From positions 62,001 through 126,000 of the forward strand of contig NC_019675.1 in assembly GCF_000316515.1 (NCBI RefSeq): a stretch of DNA of 64,000 nucleotides. Reading direction: 5' to 3'. This document shows, one piece after another, positions 51,670 through 57,233 of the stretch. The notes beneath the pieces are model-generated. The model worked only from the letters and a program-made list of their open reading frames with translations. It was not told the origin of the DNA and did not search any database. The position numbers and the translations under genes were made by a program. The stretch is from Cyanobium gracile PCC 6307. GTDB lineage: Bacteria; Cyanobacteriota; Cyanobacteriia; PCC-6307; Cyanobiaceae. Every line of letters starts with the position of its first letter. The stretch's first letter is position 1.

Positions 51670-52049
51670 TCAGCGGAGCAGCTCGACGAGCCCCTGCTGA
51701 GGTGAGCGCCAGCCAAGAGCCGAGTGCTTCCTGAGCCGGTGATAGATCGCCAGGTAGCGGGGCAGCCAGCGATTCCGTTCGTCGGAGTTCTGGAACGGCA
51801 TCCCGTAGGCCCACTCCCTGCAGAGAGTCTGGATGGACTGTTCGGCCTTGCCGTTGGTCCTTGGGGTGTAGGGTCTGGTGCGGATGTGCCGGAGTCCCAG
51901 CGTGCGGCAAACCTTGGCAAACGCCTTGGAGACGTAGGCAGGGCCGTAGTCGCTCATCACTCGGAGGCACTCGATGCCCAGACCGTTGAACCAGGCAAGG
52001 GCACGGCTGAGAAAGCCGATCACTGTGGTCTTTTGCTTATCCGCTCACA
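51670..52049 (-). pseudogene. IS481 transposase, C-terminal half
   Basis: Integrase-core (rve) C-terminal half: MIGFLSRALAWFNGLGIECL, RVMSDYGPAYVSKAFAKVCR (second catalytic Asp in MSDYGPAY), RTNGKAEQSIQTLCREWAYG (catalytic Glu), ending LGWRSPQQGLVELLR. The half stops at the IS21 junction (52057). Just before it, read across the joined ends, an in-frame TGA (52045-52047) sits between VEV and AD, so this copy was already broken or has since gained a stop. Confidence 0.88.
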
Positions 52050-52056
52050 CCTCGAC
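52050..52056. repeat. Target-site duplication of the IS21 element, left copy
   Basis: CCTCGAC, identical to 56306-56312 at the other end of the IS21 element. Removing the IS21 and one copy rejoins the two IS481 halves in the same reading direction (LAYVEV). Confidence 0.85.
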
Positions 52057-52064
52057 TGCCCGGT

Positions 52065-52081
52065 GTCAACTACGTAGGCGG
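52065..52081 (+). repeat. IS21 terminal motif L1 (outer, left)
   Basis: GTCAACTACGTAGGCGG. It differs from L2 (53808-53824) by one base and is the near inverse of R2 (56259-56275). The third element was inserted between L1 and L2. Confidence 0.75.
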
Positions 52082-52111
52082 CCGCTTTGCATCAATAACT
52101 TGTTACCTGTT

Positions 52112-53737
52112 TTAATTGACGCCTGGTAACACTCCTTCCCTTGTTCCTGGTTTGGTTTCCGGCCGTTCGGATGCACTGGCTACACACTTTTCCACCCTTG
52201 CCACACGCCAATCTCTGATTCGCCGCTGCAGCGTGCGTTTGTGTTGGGCCCCATAGCGCTGGGGATCCAGATCGATCAGCCTGTCCAGGAGCTCCTGGCT
52301 GCCCACATCTGGTTCTGCTGTCAGCCATTGGGGGATCAGCTCAGCATGGGCCTCAAAGGGATCTACCCGGCTGCGGCGGCCCTGCCGCGGTTTGGGCTTT
52401 TTCTGTAGTGGCCTGCTCTGGCGCCACAGCGCCTGTAACCCCTGCAGAAACCCTTCCAGCTCTCGCTTTTCTTGCTCAGGTGTCCGCCAGCTCAGCGGCT
52501 CCCCCGCCATGGCACTGGTGTGTTGGCCGCTGATCAACAGGGCCAGCCGGCTCTGGCAGCTCCGAATCGTGGCCAGCAGCGCCACGGGGTCGCACCGCTT
52601 TCTCAGCTCTTTGAGGTCCTGGGCTTCCTGATCGCTGAGCACTCCGGTGCGCAGCAGCTGTTGCAGCGGTGTTCGTGGCGGGTGGTGCAGCCGCTTGATA
52701 CGGCCCCCTTCCCGCACGCTGCTTTTGAGCTTGAACGATGGCTGAAACAGGTTGGTGAACAGCCGCAGCGCCGCGTAGAGCTCCCCCAGCAGCTGGGCCG
52801 CCTCCAGGCCCACCAATCGCTCGTAGCCCACCACCCGGCGGATCAGCACCCCGTTTTTTTGTTCCACCCAGGCCTGATCGTTGCTCTGGTACGCCCGCGA
52901 GCGGGTGAGCTCGATCCCCTGCTCCGGTGCATCGCACCACTGCTCAATCAGGGCGTTCATGAAGGCTGGATCGTTATCCGCATCGATCCCGCGCAAGGGG
53001 AAGGGAAGGTGCTGACGCAACCGCTGGATTGCCGCCAACACCGAGGCCCCATCCCGCGTGATCACCGGCAGGCTCTCGCTCCAGCCGGTGGCGATGTCGG
53101 TGGCCACCAGGGTCCAGATGAACCTCCCCTCCAGGCGGCCGCCGCAATGGGCCACCAGGTCGATCTCCAGCCAGCCGGGATCCTTGTGCTCATCCCAGCC
53201 TTTGAACGTGCGCACCTGCACCCGACGGCGTACACCGCTGTAGGCACGGGGAGGGCGGCGCCATCCATTGCCCCCGCTACTTTTGCGGACTGGAGCCAGA
53301 AGCCGGTCAATCGTGGCGCTGCTCATCGTCAACACCCGCGCCCGGACGCCCGGCTCCAGCTGCACGTGGCCGTGGTGCTCCAGCGATTCCACCAACTGCG
53401 GCAGAAGGGCATGGAGGCGCTTGCCGCACAGCCGATCACTGGCCTCCCACAGTGGCACCAAGGCCTCCACCACCTCGGGGCCGTAGCGGCGGCGGTGCTG
53501 CCCGCGCAGGCTGGTCTGCCGCTCGTCGGGCCGCTGGTTTAACCGGCGCAGCAGGGATTTGCGGTGATAGCCGGTCAAGGCTTGCAGCTCATCCAGCAGC
53601 CGCTGTTTCCCTACCCGGCTGAGGCTCCTGTAACGGGCTGTTGCCGCGCTGATCGCCAGCGCCATCCGCTCTCCTTGTTTGAGAGAGGCCGGTCGGCCTG
53701 GCTTCACGCCTTGCGCGTCGCCCCGTGCCGGTGCCAC
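52112..53737 (-). CDS. Integrase-core (rve) transposase of the third element
   Basis: A 541-residue transposase (GTG at 53737; ATG at 53665 is an alternative start). Seen: N-terminal HTH region (RVGKQRLLDELQALTGYHRK), then the DDE core with WLEIDLVAHCGGRLEGR (Asp), LRGIDADNDPAFMNALIE (Asp) and SNDQAWVEQKNGVLIRR (Glu), and a C-terminal part with a basic segment. All three catalytic acids are present and the frame is intact, so the element may still be active. Its stop (52112-52114) lies just inside the left terminal repeat. Confidence 0.85.
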   Translation of the reverse strand: MAPARGDAQGVKPGRPASLKQGERMALAISAATARYRSLSRVGKQRLLDELQALTGYHRKSLLRRLNQRPDERQTSLRGQHRRRYGPEVVEALVPLWEASDRLCGKRLHALLPQLVESLEHHGHVQLEPGVRARVLTMSSATIDRLLAPVRKSSGGNGWRRPPRAYSGVRRRVQVRTFKGWDEHKDPGWLEIDLVAHCGGRLEGRFIWTLVATDIATGWSESLPVITRDGASVLAAIQRLRQHLPFPLRGIDADNDPAFMNALIEQWCDAPEQGIELTRSRAYQSNDQAWVEQKNGVLIRRVVGYERLVGLEAAQLLGELYAALRLFTNLFQPSFKLKSSVREGGRIKRLHHPPRTPLQQLLRTGVLSDQEAQDLKELRKRCDPVALLATIRSCQSRLALLISGQHTSAMAGEPLSWRTPEQEKRELEGFLQGLQALWRQSRPLQKKPKPRQGRRSRVDPFEAHAELIPQWLTAEPDVGSQELLDRLIDLDPQRYGAQHKRTLQRRIRDWRVARVEKCVASASERPETKPGTREGVLPGVN

Positions 53738-53772
53738 AGGCGGTTGCTACTTCTGATGCAACAACCCTAGCG

Positions 53773-53798
53773 AGGTAACAGCTCTTAAGATGCAATGC
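53773..53798 (+). repeat. Right terminal repeat of the third element
   Basis: AGGTAAC ... GATGCAATGC, the inverse of the left end at 52083-52108. It is followed by GCGGC, matching the left flank. Confidence 0.75.
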
Positions 53799-53805
53799 GC
53801 GGCTC

Positions 53806-53900
53806 GCGTCAATTACGTAGGCGGGTTGATGCCTCCTCCCCCTGCCATGGCAGGGGGAGGGCTGAGCCGATGTCGGGGCCGGTTGGCGGGTAATTGACGC
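53806..53900. repeat. Nested inverted repeat with a perfect 26 bp palindrome, beside istB
   Basis: Outer arms GCGTCAATTAC (53806-53816) and GTAATTGACGC (53890-53900) are exact inverses. Inside them is a perfect palindrome whose left arm is CCTCCCCCTGCCA (53835-53847), the right arm (53848-53860) its exact inverse. It follows the istB stop on the minus strand. It could fold into a cruciform or serve as a transcript end, though no T run follows. Partial copies of the outer arm occur at 52112-52126. Confidence 0.8.
53808..53824 (+). repeat. IS21 terminal motif L2 (inner, left)
   Basis: GTCAATTACGTAGGCGG, one base different from L1. Part of the inverted repeat at 53806-53900. Confidence 0.75.
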
Positions 53901-53917
53901 CCGGTCAGGACGCTGAA

Positions 53918-54712
53918 TCAGCCCACTGCGGGGCGGCCTGCTCGGCGTGCCCGTTTGCGGCGATAGCTCTCAGCGTTGATCTGGATGATCGTGCTGTGGT
54001 CCACCAGCCGGTCCACAGCCGCCACCGTCATGGCGCTGGTGGAGAAGACGTTCTCCCACTCGCTGAACGGCTGGTTGCTGGTCACGAGCAGGGATTTCCG
54101 TTCGTAGCGGTGCATCACCAGCTCAAACAGCACCGAGGTTTCGGCCTCGTCCTTGCGGACATACCCGATGTCGTCGATCACCAGCAGGGCGTAGCGATCC
54201 AGCCGGTTGAGGGCCTTGGCCAGGGCGTAGTCGGCCTTGGCCCGCTGCAACTCCTGCACCAGCGTGGTGGCGGAGTAAAAGCGCGCCGAGCGGTCCAGGG
54301 CGATCAGGCTGCGGCAGATCCCGGCCGCCAGGTGCGTCTTGCCCACACCGCTGGGGCCGAACAGCAGCAGGTTCTCAGCCCGATCCAGCCAGCCGGTGTC
54401 GTGGGCGAGCTGCTCGATCTGATGGCGATCGAGATCGGGGATGGCTCCCCAGTCGACGTCGGCCAGGGTCTTGGGCACCGGCAGCTGGGCCTCATGCAAT
54501 AACCGCCGCAACCGGGCCTGGTGGCGTTGCTGGTGCTCCTGCTCGGCCAGCACGTAGAGGTAGCTGGCCGGGCTCCAGCCATCGGCATTGGCCTGCTGCT
54601 CCGCTGCCTGCCACTGGCTGCGGAACTGCGCCAGTTTCAACTGCTTGAGAAGGGTCGGCAGAGCTGTTTCCAGCGTCGGCCGTCGGGGGGGCTCCGCCCA
54701 GGAGTTCGTCAT
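53918..54712 (-). CDS. istB: IS21 ATPase/transposition helper IstB
   Basis: The DnaA/DnaC-like ATPase that assists IstA in target selection and strand transfer. 264 residues. Seen: Walker A LLLFGPSGVGKTHLAAGICR (119-126), Walker B RYALLVIDDIGYVRKDE, sensor region SLLVTSNQPFSEWENVF, and the end DHSTIIQINAESYRRKRA. ATG at 54712. Its first 221 bp overlap the last part of istA in another frame, a larger overlap than usual for this family. Confidence 0.95.
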   Translation of the reverse strand: MTNSWAEPPRRPTLETALPTLLKQLKLAQFRSQWQAAEQQANADGWSPASYLYVLAEQEHQQRHQARLRRLLHEAQLPVPKTLADVDWGAIPDLDRHQIEQLAHDTGWLDRAENLLLFGPSGVGKTHLAAGICRSLIALDRSARFYSATTLVQELQRAKADYALAKALNRLDRYALLVIDDIGYVRKDEAETSVLFELVMHRYERKSLLVTSNQPFSEWENVFSTSAMTVAAVDRLVDHSTIIQINAESYRRKRARRAGRPAVG

Positions 54713-56210
54713 AGCTGCTCAAGGTGTGTTCAGGGATCTGAAGTTGGGGCAGGGCCGCAAGGCCCCTGGGGGGCCGCAGGCCGTAGTGATCACGCAGAGC
54801 CGTGAGGCTGAGAGCACCGCTGCGCAGCGCTCGCCGCAGATACCGCTCCACGCCGGCCAGATCGCCTGTGCGGGCGGCGACATGCAGGGCGTCGACCATG
54901 ACCTTGGCCGCGTCATCCGGCGGCAGGGCTGTCAGCAGTCGGCGCCACAGCTGTCGCCAGCTCTCGCCGGGCAGCAGGTCGTCCTGCAGCTGGGCGCGCA
55001 GCAAGGCGCGGGGCTTGCGGCGCAGGCTCTCGATCACATGGCGGAAATCGATCCGCCGCAAGGCCTTCTGTCCCTTCTGGGCATACAACCGCGGCAGGGT
55101 TTCGACGAACTGGCTGCGCAGGAACAGATCCAGCCGGTCATGGCGCAGGTGAACCGTGAGCTGCTGGCCGATCAACCGTGAGGGGACGCTGTAGGTGACG
55201 GAGCGCACCTCGATCGTGCTGGTGCTCCGCACCCGCGCCACCACAGGCTCGTAGTCGGCAAAGCGCTCCACCGGCAGCGGCTGCAGGTGCAGCCGCTCGA
55301 TCGCCAGCTTCCCCTCCACCTCCGTGCGGTTGTTGAGGCTGGCGCTGACCTGCGCCACCAGCTGGCGGTAGTCGGCCTCGGTGGCGAAATCACGGCTGCC
55401 GCGCTGGATCAGCTGTTGCTCCAGCCGGTGTTTCCAGTGCCGGTGCGGGCCCTCGATGGCACCGTTCTCGTGGGCCACGCCGCGGTTGTTGCGGGTGGCC
55501 ATCACGCCCAGGTGGGTGCAGAGCTCGCGGTAGCGGCTGGTGTAATCCCCGGCGTAGCTGCCGTCACGGTTGCGGAAGCAGGCGCTGAGGCTGTCGGTGC
55601 GGTGCTCCGCCGGCACCCCGCCGCAGAGGGCGAGAGCGTTCTGCAGGGCCTCGGCCAGGGCGACAAAGCTTTCGCCGCCGTGGATCACCTCCACATGGCA
55701 CCAGCCCGAGAACGGCAGGCGGAAGTGGAACAGCCGGTGCTCCAGCACCACACCGGCCACGGTGATCGGCTCACCCTTGAGCAGCGTGAAATCGGAGATC
55801 CCCAGCACACCGGCCCGGTGCTCTTGCAGGAACATCACCTCCTGGCCCGGTCCGTATAGCGCCCGCCACTGCTCCACACGCCGCTGGAGCGTGCGTTGAC
55901 GGCGAAACCACTCCTGGCCTGGGAAGGCTTGCTCCAGATGGAGCAGCAGGGTCTGGGGTTCGAGCTGCGGCGCCCTCTCCAGCATGGGCACCAGCACGCT
56001 GTCCCAGACGTCGGCCAGCGGATCAACCCGGGTTCGCCAATGGCGGCCCCGCCGCTGCTGTTGCCCCTGCGGCTGCAGCTCACCCCGGTCGATCCGCTGG
56101 GCGCTGCGCAGCGAGATCCCCACCGCATCGGCCGCCACCTGCTGGTTGAGGCCGCTGGCCCGTTTGGCCATGTACCGCTCCTTGATCCGCAACGACAGAG
56201 GGGCGGGCAT
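54492..56210 (-). CDS. istA: IS21 transposase IstA
   Basis: A 572-residue DDE transposase. Seen: an N-terminal HTH (LNQQVAADAVGISLRSAQRI), the integrase core with GVLGISDFTLLKGEP (Asp), EHRTDSLSACFRNRDG (Asp) and NNRGVAHENGAIEGPHRHWK (Glu), and the C-terminal region RRIDFRHVIESLRRKPRALL. Frame intact. After about residue 500 the sequence is a low-complexity tail (GAPPTADAGNSSADPSQA) that overlaps istB by 221 bp; IstA homologues often end before such a tail, so the true end may be translated only in part. ATG at 56210. Confidence 0.9.
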   Translation of the reverse strand: MPAPLSLRIKERYMAKRASGLNQQVAADAVGISLRSAQRIDRGELQPQGQQQRRGRHWRTRVDPLADVWDSVLVPMLERAPQLEPQTLLLHLEQAFPGQEWFRRQRTLQRRVEQWRALYGPGQEVMFLQEHRAGVLGISDFTLLKGEPITVAGVVLEHRLFHFRLPFSGWCHVEVIHGGESFVALAEALQNALALCGGVPAEHRTDSLSACFRNRDGSYAGDYTSRYRELCTHLGVMATRNNRGVAHENGAIEGPHRHWKHRLEQQLIQRGSRDFATEADYRQLVAQVSASLNNRTEVEGKLAIERLHLQPLPVERFADYEPVVARVRSTSTIEVRSVTYSVPSRLIGQQLTVHLRHDRLDLFLRSQFVETLPRLYAQKGQKALRRIDFRHVIESLRRKPRALLRAQLQDDLLPGESWRQLWRRLLTALPPDDAAKVMVDALHVAARTGDLAGVERYLRRALRSGALSLTALRDHYGLRPPRGLAALPQLQIPEHTLSSYDELLGGAPPTADAGNSSADPSQAVETGAVPQPVAGSGAAGQCRWLEPGQLPLRAGRAGAPATPPGPVAAVIA

Positions 56211-56258
56211 CGCGGGGCTCCAGACCGGAATCGGAGCCCTGTTGTCGCAACCTGAGAC

Positions 56259-56275
56259 CCGCCTATGTAGTTGCG
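56259..56275 (-). repeat. IS21 terminal motif R2 (inner, right)
   Basis: CCGCCTATGTAGTTGCG on the plus strand; its inverse matches L1 with one mismatch over 15 bp (CAACTACATAGGCGG against CAACTACGTAGGCGG). A related motif, R1 (CCGCCTATCTAATCGTC), lies at 56281-56297. Confidence 0.75.
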
Positions 56276-56305
56276 CGGTCCCGCCTATCTAATCGTCGCC
56301 GGACA

Positions 56306-56312
56306 CCTCGAC
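56306..56312. repeat. Target-site duplication of the IS21 element, right copy
   Basis: CCTCGAC, identical to the left copy at 52050-52056. Confidence 0.85.
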
Positions 56313-56870
56313 GTACGCCAGTCGGGTGGTGTCATCGACGGCGATATGGACCCTTGTCGTAGCCGACCCCGTAGGAGCGCCCCAGTTGGCGATCACCGGT
56401 GATGCGGTGGCCCACCTTCCGGAATCGGGCCAGGGACTTGACGTCGATGTGGATCAAGTCACCAGGCCGCTCCCACTCGCACCGCTGCACCGGAGACCTG
56501 GGCTCCAGGTTCCTCAGTCGCCCGCGGCCCAGACGGCTGAGGGCCCGAGTCACGGCGGAGAAGGGGGCCTGCAGGAGCCGGGCGATGTGCCTCAGGTGCA
56601 GCCGCTGGTGCTGCAGAGCCACGGCCTGCTGCAGCTGCTGCGGATCGACGCAGGGTCCGCCGCTGGGTGAGGCGCACGTTGTGTCGAACCGCCAATGAAG
56701 CTGGACCGCCTGAGCGATACCGGGCGAGCCACCGGTAAGCGCAGCGGAGGCTGATCCCGTTTTCAGCGGCCAGCTCGGCAAGGCTGCGGCCGTGCTCCAG
56801 GCGCTGGATGACAAGTCGGAGCCGGCCCCGCTGGGTCAGGTGGGCATTGGGGTGGCTATGCAGGGGTGGG
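56313..56870 (-). pseudogene. IS481 transposase, N-terminal half
   Basis: N-terminal half split from the C-terminal half by IS21. Seen in two frames: HLTQRGRLRLVIQRLEHGRS and AELAAENGISLRCAYRWLAR (HTH), a frame change near 56655-56660, DPQQLQQAVALQHQRLHLRH, WERPGDLIHIDVKSLARFRK (first catalytic Asp in IHIDV), RITGDRQLGRSYGVGYDK, then a second frame change near 56350, after which the sequence reads VDDTTRLAYVEV up to the IS21 end. The first half therefore has at least two frameshifts. Confidence 0.88.
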
Positions 56871-57233
56871 TGAGGTCGGGGTTGGTGGGTCGCACCTCAG
56901 CCCGTAGCGGCCTCACACCCCCTTGTCACTGAACAACCTGCTGAGACAGAACACCTAAGCCCTCACATCTCACACTTCCACTTTCCCATAGTTGCCATAG
57001 TTGCAGGTACAGACTTGTTTTCAACGAACATTTTGGGGTTGCCATGTTCCGCATGCGGCAGTGCTATCTTCATTTCGGTTGGTACTCCTGCACCGATCAG
57101 GCGCAGCGGTTCCCCAAATGCCTGGATGGAAAGCTTGCTGGAGATCCAGAGCTACTCTGGCCAGCGCTCGGTTCTAGTGGAGTGGGAATGGTGGCGGCAG
57201 AAGCCAAAGGACAGGATCTTTGGACCGAGTCGA

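Larger units (their letters stand above)
52083..53798 (-). mobile_element. Third-layer insertion element, rve-type transposase (family uncertain)
   Basis: About 1.7 kb inserted 26 bp inside the left end of the IS21. Its ends are an imperfect inverted repeat: left GCTTTGCATC ... GTTACCT (52084-52108), right, read inward, GCATTGCATC ... GTTACCT (53798 back to 53773), matching with one gap. The flanks GCGGC (52078-52082 and 53799-53803) may be a 5 bp target duplication. It carries one large gene on the minus strand. The element resembles the unassigned IS1202-like group in size and gene, but that is only my impression. Confidence 0.75.
52057..56305 (-). mobile_element. IS21-family element (interrupted by a third element)
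   Basis: The ends form an imperfect inverted repeat: left TGCCCGGTGTCAACTACGTA and right, read inward, TGTCCGGCGACGATTAGATA, both followed by GGCGG (18 of 25 equal), flanked by the 7 bp duplication CCTCGAC. Short direct copies of the end motif lie inside both ends (left 53808-53824, right 56259-56275), as in IS21 elements with multiple transposase sites. Cargo: istA and istB on the minus strand. Net length without the nested element is about 2.5 kb, typical for the family. Confidence 0.88.
51654..56948 (-). mobile_element. IS481-family element, split by nested insertions
   Basis: Ends are an imperfect inverted repeat: left TGTCTCACCAGGCTCGTCAG (51654 on), right, read inward, TGTCTCAGCAGGTTGTTCAG (56948 back), 17 of 22 positions equal. 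Without the inserted DNA (52057-56312) it is about 1.04 kb, the usual size of IS481 elements. Its transposase is on the minus strand in two halves (56306-56870 and 51670-52049). No clear target-site duplication is seen at the outer ends. Confidence 0.85.
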
